DNA from: Methanobrevibacter sp.
GTDB lineage: Archaea > Methanobacteriota > Methanobacteria > Methanobacteriales > Methanobacteriaceae
Assembly: GCA_022775905.1 (NCBI GenBank)
Contig: JALFJX010000003.1
Coordinates: 1 to 64,000 of the forward strand
Length of the DNA stretch: 64,000 bases
Direction of reading: 5' to 3'
Shown: in pieces, positions 35,158 through 44,657 of the stretch
Numbering within the stretch: position 1 is the stretch's first letter
How the letters are laid out: every line of letters begins with the position of its first letter
Notes under the pieces: generated by a model
The model's database searches: none
What the model saw: the letters and a program-made list of their open reading frames with translations, nothing else
Told to the model about the DNA's origin: nothing
Made by a program: the position numbers and the translations under genes

Positions 35158-35811
35158 ATGTCAATTTCAACTATTATTACAGCGGCTGGAAAGAATTCCA
35201 GAATGAGAAAAGATCAACTTTCTCGAAATATAGAATTAAAAAATAAACTTATTTTACCTTTTGAAAATAAAACGGTTATAGAGACAACTATTGATAATGC
35301 ATTATCTGCAAATATAGATGAATGTATTGTGGTACTTGGTCACTATGCAAGTGAAATAAAAGAAGCTATTTTTGATAATTATAAAGGGTCAGTTAAATTT
35401 GTGATTAATGATCCTGTAGATGTAGGTTTATCAGTATCGCTTTACAATGGATTGTCAAAAATCTGTTCTGATTTTGCATTATGCATTACTGCAGACCAGC
35501 CAACAGTGTCAACTGAAACTTTTAATCGTATTATTGAAGTAAGTCAAAATTCAGATAATCCTTTTCATACAATATCTATTCTGAGAAGAAGAAAAACTGG
35601 ATTGCTTGATACTGCTGAAGGTTTAGGTATGCCTTTTGTAGCTCCTCGTTTGAATTTAATGGAATATTTGAAAAATGAGGATGATAATTTAAATCCAATT
35701 TTGAGAAAAATTTTTGCTGATGGTTATGCATTTTATGGAATAAAAGAAAAAAATAAAAAAGAATTATTAAATATTAATCATTATGATGATTATTTAGCTC
35801 TTTTAGATTGA
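35158..35811 (+). CDS. Nucleotidyltransferase, MobA/MocA-like
   Basis: A 217-residue NTP-transferase fold. The signature loop is TIITAAGKNSRMRKDQ at the N-terminus (GxxSRM type); LPFENKTVIETTIDNAL, VGLSVSLYNGL (about 99-109), and ALCITADQPTVS (about 117-128, metal-binding Asp) match the MobA/MocA group that attaches GMP or CMP to molybdopterin. An in-frame ATG at 35128 would add ten mostly hydrophobic residues; 35158 gives the family N-terminus. Other sugar-1-phosphate nucleotidyltransferases look similar, so the substrate is uncertain. It overlaps the convergent DUF169 gene by 9 bases. Confidence 0.72.
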   Translation: MSISTIITAAGKNSRMRKDQLSRNIELKNKLILPFENKTVIETTIDNALSANIDECIVVLGHYASEIKEAIFDNYKGSVKFVINDPVDVGLSVSLYNGLSKICSDFALCITADQPTVSTETFNRIIEVSQNSDNPFHTISILRRRKTGLLDTAEGLGMPFVAPRLNLMEYLKNEDDNLNPILRKIFADGYAFYGIKEKNKKELLNINHYDDYLALLD

Positions 35812-36477
35812 TTCTAATCCTGAAATAACTTCTTCGATTTTAGCTTTGCTAATACCAACAGTCATTTCATTATCTTTGATGTCAGCTGCTTTTCTAGAAC
35901 CATCACAACCTAATGTGAAATTAATTCCATCTGCAAGATATGGATTTGCAAATGCATCCCCACATAATGATTGAATACCTGCAAATGAAGGTTTAATTTT
36001 TTCACCAGTTTTATAAACGATACTTTGAGCAAGTTTCATTCCACCAACAGGTTCTGTTATAACTTGGATGACATCTGCTTCAAAGTCTGCTTCATCTAAA
36101 GGTGCATAAATCATTCCCCAATGGATATCTTTAACAATTGAAAGTTCTGCGGTTAATTTCTTAGCAGTTTCTAAATCTTGGAATCTGCCTAATGAGAAAT
36201 ATTTTTCACCATTTGCTAATTTTTCAGGCATGTCTCTAAGGCCGATAGCTCCTGCCCCACCTAAACATTGTTGTTGTTCAATTGTGGAATAAAATGAGTC
36301 TCCAAGAGATGCTTTTCTAACCATTTCACAATGTCTAATTTTTTCGTCAATTAAGTCAATATTTTCTGGTAAGTCATCTTCAGTTTCAATTAGCTTCATA
36401 GCAACAGGTTTTGCATCAAGTTTAATTTTACTTTCGATTACTTCGCAATATTTTTTGTTTTTTTCCAAATTAGTCAT
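35803..36477 (-). CDS. DUF169-family protein
   Basis: A 224-residue protein. The pattern KLDAKPVAMKLIETEDDLP (about 18-36), IRHCEMVRKASLGDSFYS (about 47-64), QQQCLGGAGAIGL (about 68-80), and near the C-terminus SLCGDAFANPYLADGINFTLGCDGSRK matches DUF169, a family seen widely in methanogens and anaerobes. Conserved cysteines suggest binding of a metal or a cofactor, but the function is not established. It is a single minus-strand gene convergent with the nucleotidyltransferase; the nuclease gene lies 26 bases upstream. Confidence 0.8.
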   Translation of the reverse strand: MTNLEKNKKYCEVIESKIKLDAKPVAMKLIETEDDLPENIDLIDEKIRHCEMVRKASLGDSFYSTIEQQQCLGGAGAIGLRDMPEKLANGEKYFSLGRFQDLETAKKLTAELSIVKDIHWGMIYAPLDEADFEADVIQVITEPVGGMKLAQSIVYKTGEKIKPSFAGIQSLCGDAFANPYLADGINFTLGCDGSRKAADIKDNEMTVGISKAKIEEVISGLESI

Positions 36478-36502
36478 TATAATCGCCTAATAGTATATAT
36501 GT

Positions 36503-37738
36503 TTAAGGAATTTTAAAGTCTTTTGTTTTAACACTGTTATTTTTACAAAAAGTCCTAAAATCACAAGCACTGCAGGTTCTCTCATCTGAATCTCCTTTCC
36601 ATGCTTCTTGAATTTTACATCCTTTCATTTCTTTAATTAATGAATCTTCAATCTTGGCAACAACACTATCAAATTTTAAAAGGGAGTTTTCCTGCTCTTC
36701 GGCATCGACATTTATGATTCTAATTGATCTGTCAATTTTAAAGTCAGTGCTTAGTTCAGGTGCCTTATCTTCCTCTTCCCATTTGTTAATCAATTCCACA
36801 TCATTGGTGTATTTATATCCAACATCAGTCAGATTATCGTTTAATTCTTCTTTAATTAAAACCAGATCTTCTTTTGAAGGGACTAATTCATTCAAGTAAA
36901 AAATGATTCCTGCAATGATTGGTTTTGATGATTCTTGCTGTGACCTAAGCCAGGAATAAGTTAAAATTTGTTGTTTATGGTTTTCCCATTTGTTTTCAGC
37001 TTTTGAATCCTTCATTATTATGGGAGGTCTTTTCATTCCTTTATAGTCTATGATGATTTCATAATAATCTCCTTCATCATATTGGGAGATTTTTTCTTGA
37101 AATCCAGGGTCTTTTTTTAGATATTCAATAATTTTATTATTATAATTGTCTAAATTGCTCTGTTCTACGGTTTTATTAATTTTCATTGAAGTTAAAACAT
37201 CAACCACACCGTTAATTCCATAATAATTTGATCTGCTAATGTTTTTGTCATAATTTGGCATTTCACGTATTCCCTTTATCAGAAGTTCTGATGAATCAAT
37301 TAATGGAAACAGATGTTTTCCCCAAATATTTATTGCCTTTTCAGCTCTGGCACTAGCTAATTTTTTATGGTCATGTTCGTTTAAATCGTCAATTGTTAAA
37401 TCCTGGTTAACCTGATTATGTATGCTGAAGAATAAATCTTCATCATAGGAATAAAGGCCTCTTACTTGTAATCTCAAATCAATTAAATCTTCAATAGGTC
37501 TAATGTCTTTTTTCCAATCCCATGGGAATTGTGTGTTGTCATTGTCCCATTTGATATATGCCTCTTCAAGTACACCATGAATAAATTCTCCAAACCATCT
37601 TTGAACAGGTTTTGAAGGTGGTAATGTTCCTTTGTTTTGGTATCTGTATTGTAAATTACAGGTTAAATAGGATAATAAATCTCCAGTTAAACTATATTCT
37701 GGAATCATATATGATTTAGATCTTGATGGTAATTTCAC
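36503..37738 (-). CDS. PD-(D/E)XK nuclease with 4Fe-4S cluster (Cas4/AddB-like)
   Basis: A 411-residue protein with the motif set of Cas4/AddB-type nucleases: H54 in FIHGVLEEAY, D180 in NGVVDVLT, D231-Y-K233 in EIIIDYKG, a Q-x3-Y motif in QQILTYSWLR (about 256-265), and four cysteines C27, C389, C392 and C398 placed to hold a 4Fe-4S cluster joining the two ends of the domain. It probably cleaves single-stranded DNA ends. The UvrD-type helicase gene ends 11 bases upstream on the same strand, so the two proteins very likely form a helicase-nuclease complex. Confidence 0.8.
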   Translation of the reverse strand: MKLPSRSKSYMIPEYSLTGDLLSYLTCNLQYRYQNKGTLPPSKPVQRWFGEFIHGVLEEAYIKWDNDNTQFPWDWKKDIRPIEDLIDLRLQVRGLYSYDEDLFFSIHNQVNQDLTIDDLNEHDHKKLASARAEKAINIWGKHLFPLIDSSELLIKGIREMPNYDKNISRSNYYGINGVVDVLTSMKINKTVEQSNLDNYNNKIIEYLKKDPGFQEKISQYDEGDYYEIIIDYKGMKRPPIIMKDSKAENKWENHKQQILTYSWLRSQQESSKPIIAGIIFYLNELVPSKEDLVLIKEELNDNLTDVGYKYTNDVELINKWEEEDKAPELSTDFKIDRSIRIINVDAEEQENSLLKFDSVVAKIEDSLIKEMKGCKIQEAWKGDSDERTCSACDFRTFCKNNSVKTKDFKIP

Positions 37739-37749
37739 ATTATCACTTC

Positions 37750-40203
37750 CTAAATTAAATATATCTCATTAAATCCAATGTATTTTTCATCTCTGCTCCA
37801 TCCAAGAGCAACATTTGGAATATCAAAGTGATCGTTCTTATTATTGTATCCTTCAATAGCCGGATTTAATCCGATTAATAATAATACCTTTTCAGCTCTT
37901 GAAAATGCAACAAAGTAAAGTCTTGTTAAATCATCAAAAGATTTGTCTTTTTCTCCACGGCTACTTTGTCCAAGTTCACTGTATTGTCTTATTCTAGTTT
38001 CTAGAGTCTTTTCGTCTTTAATCGATTTTGGGAATCTTAACCTTTGAGTTTTGATATGGTTGTTTTTAAATTTTGAACCCACATCAACAATAACCAGCGG
38101 GAATTCCAATCCCTTTGATTGGTGGATGGATAATACATTAATTCTGTTGTCTGGCAATGTTTCAAGTAATGACTCATCAATTTGCACCCCTCCGGTTGAT
38201 AATGGGATGAAAATATTCCAAATGGCTTCAAGAATTGAATCTCTTTCCTGTTTTGGATTTTTAAAAGAAATATTTGAATGATAATCGTTGAAGAATCCTG
38301 TTTGTGTAATTGATTTGGTAATTGCTTCTAGATATACAATACCTTCAACATCTTCCTGTAACTCTTCAATCCAAGTTGTTATTTTATATGCAAGTTCCAT
38401 TAAACTTGCTGTCTTTGGCCATTCGTCATATCCTTTTGGACGTCTAAGCTGCCAATATGTAACAAATTGCGAAAGAGTAATTGGTTCTCGAGGTTCAGGA
38501 TTCATTTTGATGTATTCTTTCGCGTTAACTCTCCATTTGTTCATGTTGCGTTTTGCTAAGTTAGGTATGGTTTTATCTAAGTTTTGTATTGTTCCTTCAG
38601 GATCAATACATTCAAGGATTAATCCGCAAAAAATACTTACAACCTCAATATCCTGGAGTTCAATTCCTCTTGGGTTGAACATTTCAATTGGTTGTTTTAA
38701 CTTTTTAAGATTTTTTCTCAGATAATGCAAGAATGAACGATTTCCATATTGGGATTCTTTTGGGGAATATGATAAAACTGCAATGTCTGAAGCAGACCCA
38801 TATTCACTATCTAACTTTAGGGTAATCTTCTCAATCTGTTTACATTTTTGTTTATTTTCAGATTGAATCTTTTGTAATTGTGCAATATTGACTGCACCAT
38901 TTACTTTTTCATAGTATTCCTTATCTAAGACTTGCAGTACTTTAATGTTTGCTTCTCCTTTATTTACAAGTTTATTTATTAATTTGGATAAATCACTAGC
39001 AAGCATTTGAGGGTTGTTTCTAAACATTCCTAAAACAGGCATTTTATCATTATCAAAATCCGGAGCTATAATTTTTGGTTTATTTTCAACCCTTGCATTT
39101 TGATATTCTGAGTCTAATTCCGCAAATTGATTGCAGTGTTCAATAATGTTTTCTGTTGAGCGGTAATTTGTTCTTAAATTGATTTCTTCAACATCTATGC
39201 CTAATTTATCATGGATACGCCTTTGATAATTTGTAAATAAGTCAACAGTTGCTCCTCTAAATCTGTATAATGACTGGTCATCATCACCAACAACGGTTAT
39301 GTTTCCTCCATTTTCAAGTGCAGAACGGGCAATTGTAAAATAGATATCTTCCTGAAGTAAGTTGGTGTCTTGATATTCATCAATCAATACAATTTGGATA
39401 TCATCTAAGAATTCTTCCAAATCTTTATTTTTTAGTTTTTTAAGAAATTCCGCTTCAAGCATGGCAAAATCAATTGTATTTCTGTTTTTAAGTTTATTTT
39501 CATATTCTTTAATGCAATCAAGTGCAAGATGAACTCCTTTCATATTTTTTGTTTTGGCATATAGTTCATTAATGTCCACTTGGTCATAGTAGATTCTATT
39601 TTTAATTTCAATAAGTATTTCACTTATTTTTGATGGTTCATCAAGTTTTTCTCTTCTGCTTACTTCCTTGAGATATTCTACTAAATTTTTATTGAGGTAC
39701 TTTTCATCTTCGATGATAATTTTCATCATTGCAGAATTGGCTACAAATCCTTCAATAACGATTGATTGATTTTCTCCAGGCTGTTTATAATCTCTAAGTA
39801 ATTCTTCTGCAATACTGTCTGTTGTACCAATTTTTATTTGATTGACATCTATTCTTTCAATTGAAACAATTTTGAAACTGCTCTCAAAACTTCCATCATC
39901 ATACTTTTCAATTAAATATTTTTTAATTTCATCTCCCCAACTTAATATTCTGGAATATAATTCATTGGCTGCTTTTCTTGTAAATGTTGTAGCGATTATT
40001 GCACTTGGGTCAATTTCATCCACAAATATGTATTTTAATATTTTAAGCACCATTACAGTTGTTTTTCCAGAACCAGGTCCTGCAACGATAAATAGAGATT
40101 TGTCGCTTGGAGCCAATATTGCATTTTGCTGATCTTTATTTGAAGAGATATCTCTTTTGAGTATATTCACCACTATATCTTCAAATTCTTCGTATGATAT
40201 CAT
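37750..40203 (-). CDS. UvrD/Rep-type superfamily 1 DNA helicase
   Basis: An 817-residue SF1A helicase: IVAGPGSGKTTVMVLKI (Walker A), TTFTRKAANELYSRI (motif Ia), VLIDEYQDTNLLQE (Walker B), VVGDDDQSLYRFRGA (motif III), LRTNYRSTENI (motif IV), VLSIHQSKGLEFPLVIV (motif V) and LYFVAFSRAEKVLLLIG (motif VI). The start at 40203 is supported by GAGGG seven to eight bases upstream. Its coupling to the iron-sulfur PD-(D/E)XK nuclease downstream recalls bacterial AddAB, though the two are separate proteins. Likely role: DNA repair or degradation of foreign DNA. Confidence 0.88.
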   Translation of the reverse strand: MISYEEFEDIVVNILKRDISSNKDQQNAILAPSDKSLFIVAGPGSGKTTVMVLKILKYIFVDEIDPSAIIATTFTRKAANELYSRILSWGDEIKKYLIEKYDDGSFESSFKIVSIERIDVNQIKIGTTDSIAEELLRDYKQPGENQSIVIEGFVANSAMMKIIIEDEKYLNKNLVEYLKEVSRREKLDEPSKISEILIEIKNRIYYDQVDINELYAKTKNMKGVHLALDCIKEYENKLKNRNTIDFAMLEAEFLKKLKNKDLEEFLDDIQIVLIDEYQDTNLLQEDIYFTIARSALENGGNITVVGDDDQSLYRFRGATVDLFTNYQRRIHDKLGIDVEEINLRTNYRSTENIIEHCNQFAELDSEYQNARVENKPKIIAPDFDNDKMPVLGMFRNNPQMLASDLSKLINKLVNKGEANIKVLQVLDKEYYEKVNGAVNIAQLQKIQSENKQKCKQIEKITLKLDSEYGSASDIAVLSYSPKESQYGNRSFLHYLRKNLKKLKQPIEMFNPRGIELQDIEVVSIFCGLILECIDPEGTIQNLDKTIPNLAKRNMNKWRVNAKEYIKMNPEPREPITLSQFVTYWQLRRPKGYDEWPKTASLMELAYKITTWIEELQEDVEGIVYLEAITKSITQTGFFNDYHSNISFKNPKQERDSILEAIWNIFIPLSTGGVQIDESLLETLPDNRINVLSIHQSKGLEFPLVIVDVGSKFKNNHIKTQRLRFPKSIKDEKTLETRIRQYSELGQSSRGEKDKSFDDLTRLYFVAFSRAEKVLLLIGLNPAIEGYNNKNDHFDIPNVALGWSRDEKYIGFNEIYLI

Positions 40204-40311
40204 TTTTTCCCTCAAAATTTAATATAATTTAATTTATGTGAATTACTTATTAATAAAATAATGTAAAGAGCATTTGAAAAGTATTAATCAGTGTTTTATA
40301 GATAAATTTTT

Positions 40312-40406
40312 ATTTATATAAAATATATATTATATTACGGGAACGAAATCTTTCCTATAATATGCATATAAAAGTTAGGAACTCTTGTTTCTAACTTCCT
40401 ATTTTT
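40312..40406 (+). ncRNA. Candidate small RNA or leader hairpin between two divergent helicase genes
   Basis: A TATA-like TTTATATAAA (40312-40323) should start transcription near 40340. The following bases contain GGAA...TTCC pairing (about 40340-40355) and a strong hairpin AAGTTAGGAA (40372-40381) / TTTCTAACTT (40388-40397), ten pairs with one G-U and a 6-base loop, then T5 (40402-40406). This would give an about 65-nt RNA with a terminator, or an attenuating leader of the plus-strand helicase 70 bases downstream. No family recognised. Confidence 0.4.
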
Positions 40407-40476
40407 AAAAAATACAATTATTTAAATATTATTTTAACTTAAAATATAATTATTAATTTTAATTTTAGCTGATATT

Positions 40477-43341
40477 ATGTCTGAGGTAAACAATATAGAT
40501 ATGTTCAAAAATGATGTGAGGTATAGGGAAAATATCGCACATATTGAAACAATACCGGCTAAAAAGGCTAGTTTTAAAAAAGTCGATGATTTAAATGAAA
40601 ATATTGTCAGCTACCTTGGTTCAAAGAATGTAAAATTATATGAACATCAAGCTGAGACATATGACGCTATTAAGAATGGTGAAAATGTAATTATCACAAC
40701 ACCTACAGCATCTGGTAAAACACTTGCATTCAATCTGCCAATTATGGAAACAATGATTGAAGATGGTGATGCTACAGCTCTTTACATTTACCCTGCAAAG
40801 GCATTGTCCAATGACCAGTTGCACGTTTTGGAGAATCTTGAGAAGGAACTTGACATAACTATTGATCCAAGAACTTATGATGGGGATACTCCAAGAACTC
40901 AAAAAAGGGGAATTCGTGAAAACTCAAGGATTGTCTTAACAAATCCTTATCAGTTGCATTTGATTTTATCCTGGCACCATCAGTGGTCAAGATTTTATAA
41001 AAACCTTAGATATATTGTAATTGATGAATCACATTATTATAAAGGAGTATTTGGATCCAATGTTGCATTTTTAATTAAAAGATTAAAAAGAATTGCTAAC
41101 TTTTATGGGTCATATCCGCAATTCATTTTATCTTCAGCAACACTTGCAAATCCATTGGAATTGGCCAATAGGTTGACTGGTGAAGAATTTGTACTGGTGG
41201 ACAATGATACCTCCCCTAGTGGTGAAAAAGATTTTATTCTGTACAATCCCTTCAAAAATTATCTTAGAAATAAGGTATACAAGACTGCTCCATCTGTGCA
41301 TATGGAAACTGAAAATATCTTTATGTACATGATGTTGAAAAATATCCAGACATTATGTTTTACTGTTTCAAGAAAAACAGCTGAATTAATTGCAATGTGG
41401 GCTAAAAAAGACATGACTCAAGTAAAAGGAAAATTGGCCCATAGAATTGCAGCATATCGTGCGGGTTACCAGCCTCAGGAGAGACGTGAAATCGAAGAAG
41501 GTCTAAAAAGCGGCAAGTACTTGGGTGTTACATGTACTAATGCATTGGAACTTGGAATCAACATTGGATCACTTGATGCAGTTATTATTTCAGGTTATCC
41601 TGGAACTATGATTTCCACTTGGCAACAATCTGGAAGGGCAGGTAGAAGCAGTCAGAAATCAATTGCAATTTTAATAGCATTTGAAAACCAATTGGATCAG
41701 TATTTCATGAATAATCCTAAGTTTTTCTTTGATAAACCTCATGAAAATGCAATTATTGACTTATCAAATCCTATATTGCAGGAAGCTCATTTGCTATGTG
41801 CTGCTAAAGAATTGCCTCTTAAACGTGGCGAATCAGAAAAGTACTTTGGCATTTCACAAGATGTAATTGATGAGCTTGTTTCTAAAAAGGATTTATATGA
41901 AAACCATCGCGGAGATTTCATATATCCCTATGATGATAATCCTGCATTAGATCATTCACTGGATCAAATATCTTCAGAAGAGTTTAAGGTAATGGTTAAT
42001 GGAAGACTGTTGGAGACAATGGAACGTTCTCAAGTTTATAGGGAAGCTCATGAAGGAGCTATTTTAATCAATAAGGGAGATACTTATGTGGTAAACAGCA
42101 TTAACCTTAAAAGAGGTTATGTAAATGTATCAAAGGAAGTTGTGGATTATCATACAATGGTTTTAAACAAAACTGAGACCAATATTAAAAAGAAACTTTC
42201 AAAAACAAAATATGGTGGTTTAACAATTCACTTCGGTGAACTTACAGTAAGTGAAGATTACTTCAAATATAAAAAAATGCACTTTTCAAAGCCAATAGGA
42301 ACATTTTTACTTGATTTGCCTCCATTAACATTCAATACAAAAGGATTGTGGTTTACAATTCCAAAAGAAGTTAAAGATACATTGGAAGATATGTTTCCAA
42401 ATGATGAAGATGTATTTGCGGGTGGTCTTCACGGTGCAGAACATGCTTTGATTGGACTGTTCCCACTTCATACAATGTGTGACAGATTTGATATTGGTGG
42501 ACTTTCAACAAATTATCATGAGGATACACAGGAGGCAACAATTTTCATTTATGATGGGTATGAAGGTGGAATTGGAATTACTGAAAAGGCAGTGGACGTA
42601 TTTGTAGATTTATTAAATTCAACAATTGATCTATTAAACAACTGCCAATGTAAGAAAGGATGCCCTGCTTGTATCTATTCTCCAAAATGTGGTAATGATA
42701 ATAAGCCGCTTCATAAGGGAGCAACTAAATATATACTTGAATACATGAAAAAGTTAATTTCCGATGAATTAAGTGGTGAAAAGGAAGAAATAATTGATGT
42801 TAAAGCAAGTGTTGAAGAGTTAGGTGAGTTTGGTGAAGCATATAAGTTATATGAAGCTGGTGATTACTCTTCTTCAAAGGATATTTTGAATAATATTTTA
42901 GCAAATAACAAAAAGCATGTCAAAGCATTGGCATTAATGGCCCAAATATTATATGATCAGGATCAAAAGGATATTGCATTATTATTCACTAAAAAAGCAT
43001 TGGCTATTGACAAATCAAATGAAATGGCTAATGAACTTGAGGTTTTATTAACAAATAAATCTAAACCTGATGAAGATAATGAATTGTCTTCTCTTGATGA
43101 TGTGGATACATTATTTGAGGAAGCATATGATTTATACAGCCAAGGTGATTTGGATGTTGCTTTGGATATTCTAGAAAAAGTGCTGGATTTTGACAGTAAA
43201 AATTCTGAAGCATTGGCTTTGATGGGATTGATACATTATCATTCAGGATTTTTCCCAAAAGCAGTGGAATATTATAGAAAAGCTTCAAAAATAAATAAAC
43301 ATGGTGAAATGGTTAATGAATTAAAAATGAGGGTTTCTTAA
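40477..43341 (+). CDS. YprA/MrfA-like DEAD-box helicase with DUF1998 and C-terminal TPRs
   Basis: A 954-residue SF2 helicase: ITTPTASGKTLAFNLPI (Walker A, about 69-85), YIVIDESHYYKG (DESH, about 184-195), FILSSATLANP (SAT, about 219-229) and WQQSGRAGRSSQ (motif VI). The DUF1998 part ends with a cysteine cluster, NCQCKKGCPACIYSPKCG (about 719-736), as in Bacillus MrfA, where it is needed for repair. After residue about 780 come TPR-like units (AYKLYEAGDYSSSKDILNNI, AYDLYSQGDLDVALDILEKV, HSGFFPKAVEYYRKA), an extension not found in the Bacillus enzyme. It may act with the YprB-like exonuclease at 15257-16291. Confidence 0.85.
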   Translation: MSEVNNIDMFKNDVRYRENIAHIETIPAKKASFKKVDDLNENIVSYLGSKNVKLYEHQAETYDAIKNGENVIITTPTASGKTLAFNLPIMETMIEDGDATALYIYPAKALSNDQLHVLENLEKELDITIDPRTYDGDTPRTQKRGIRENSRIVLTNPYQLHLILSWHHQWSRFYKNLRYIVIDESHYYKGVFGSNVAFLIKRLKRIANFYGSYPQFILSSATLANPLELANRLTGEEFVLVDNDTSPSGEKDFILYNPFKNYLRNKVYKTAPSVHMETENIFMYMMLKNIQTLCFTVSRKTAELIAMWAKKDMTQVKGKLAHRIAAYRAGYQPQERREIEEGLKSGKYLGVTCTNALELGINIGSLDAVIISGYPGTMISTWQQSGRAGRSSQKSIAILIAFENQLDQYFMNNPKFFFDKPHENAIIDLSNPILQEAHLLCAAKELPLKRGESEKYFGISQDVIDELVSKKDLYENHRGDFIYPYDDNPALDHSLDQISSEEFKVMVNGRLLETMERSQVYREAHEGAILINKGDTYVVNSINLKRGYVNVSKEVVDYHTMVLNKTETNIKKKLSKTKYGGLTIHFGELTVSEDYFKYKKMHFSKPIGTFLLDLPPLTFNTKGLWFTIPKEVKDTLEDMFPNDEDVFAGGLHGAEHALIGLFPLHTMCDRFDIGGLSTNYHEDTQEATIFIYDGYEGGIGITEKAVDVFVDLLNSTIDLLNNCQCKKGCPACIYSPKCGNDNKPLHKGATKYILEYMKKLISDELSGEKEEIIDVKASVEELGEFGEAYKLYEAGDYSSSKDILNNILANNKKHVKALALMAQILYDQDQKDIALLFTKKALAIDKSNEMANELEVLLTNKSKPDEDNELSSLDDVDTLFEEAYDLYSQGDLDVALDILEKVLDFDSKNSEALALMGLIHYHSGFFPKAVEYYRKASKINKHGEMVNELKMRVS

Positions 43342-44477
43342 CCGTATGGGCTGAACCTTCTTGGAAGTGTTCTACTACTTTTTCTAATTCTTCTGGAATG
43401 TCTATTTTTTGTGTACAGTAATCGAGACATGTTCCGCAATAGGTACATTCGTCAGCTGGAACTTTCTCGTCACATAATTTATCGAAATATAATCTGTAAA
43501 TATTTGATTCTGGTTGGTTTTTGCTTGTGTTGTATAAGTTGAAATATTCTGGTATTGGAATCATTTCAGGGCATGCATCAACACAGTATCCGCATTCGCT
43601 GCATGGAACGGCAAGATTGTCTGCAAGTTTTTGAGCCATCTTATCTAAGAATTCACTTTCTTCTTTGCTTAATGGTTCAAAGTTTTCATAAGTATCACAA
43701 TTGTCAAGCATATCAGCCATGTTGCTCATTCCACTCAATACGATTTTCACATGTTCAAGAGAAGCACAGAATCTTATTGCAAAACTAGCTATTGATTTTT
43801 CTCCATTGAACTCTTTGAAATCCTTTTTAATTTCATCATTAGGATTTACAATAACTCCTCTTTTCAATGGTTCCATAACATAAACGTCAAGATCATGTTC
43901 AACACATAAATCATAACATTTGTGTGCTTCAATTGCAGGGTCTTCCCAATCAAGATAGTTAAGTTCCAATTGAACAATATCAAACATATCCACATATTCT
44001 TCAAGAACTTCTTTTAATAAATCTGCTTTGTCATGGAAACTAAATCCAATTTTGCGTGCAACACCTTCTTCTTTCATTTTTTTAACGTATTCAAAGGTTT
44101 TTGTTTTTTTTTGCATTTTTAAGCCATGGTCCGTTAATGTTGTGCCGAAAAATACGTCAAAGTAGTCGATTCCAAGCCTTTCAAGCATTTCGTTCACGAA
44201 TTTCTCATTGTCTTCTTCTGATGTTAATGCCCAGGTTGGCATCTTATCGCATATTTTGAAGGATTCACGAGGATATTTTTCCACTACTGCCTTTTTAATA
44301 GCGGTTTCGCTTGTACCATTGTGGTAAGCATAAGATGTATCAAAATAATTGAATCCCTTTTTCCATATAAACATCAACCATCTCATTAAATAGTTCCTGG
44401 TCGATTGATGTCGGATCATTTTCATCAGTCTTTGGAAGTCGCATACATCCAAAACCAAATTTTGATTTGTAATTCAT
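43313..44477 (-). pseudogene. Aldo-keto reductase with two 4Fe-4S sites, frameshifted near the N-terminus
   Basis: The main frame encodes an aldo-keto reductase barrel (NYFDTSYAYHNG with catalytic Asp and Tyr, KICDKMPTW with Lys) and two C-terminal ferredoxin motifs, CSECGYCVDACPEMIP and CTYCGTCLDYC. The proper N-terminus MNYKSKFGFGCMRLPKTDEN starts at 44477 behind AGGAG, but is in another frame: one extra base in the A5-G3 run at about 44355-44364 joins MEKG to GFNYFD incorrectly. Restoring it gives a normal 387-residue protein. Either the gene is recently inactivated or the run is misread. It overlaps the convergent helicase gene by 29 bases. Confidence 0.75.
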
Positions 44478-44525
44478 AATAATAACTCCTGTTAATTATT
44501 ACTATTATTTAAATAGTTTATATAT

Positions 44526-44612
44526 AATGTTGCTATACTCAACATTAATTGATATATTTTTAAATTTAAGTATTACTCTGGTATTACGTAAATATTAAAT
44601 ACTTTTATAAAT
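44526..44612 (+). promoter_or_regulatory. Repeat-rich promoter of hypAB
   Basis: AATGTTG (44526-44532) and CAACATT (44540-44546) form a perfect hairpin or operator. Two direct copies of GTATTAC (44570-44576 and 44581-44587) are followed by GTAAATATTAAATAC, partly inverted to them. The TATA-like TTTTATAAA (about 44603-44611) lies just downstream, so the repeats sit at an activator-like position for the hydrogenase maturation genes. A nickel-dependent regulator is one possibility, but not shown. Confidence 0.35.
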
Positions 44613-44657
44613 TAACAAATCTATATTTATTATATTAATGATTAAGGAGTAGTATAA

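Noticed and set aside
38037-38725. Frames of 64-145 codons opposite the UvrD-type helicase
   Set aside because: The helicase motifs on the minus strand are unambiguous; the opposite frames show no start signals or domain features.
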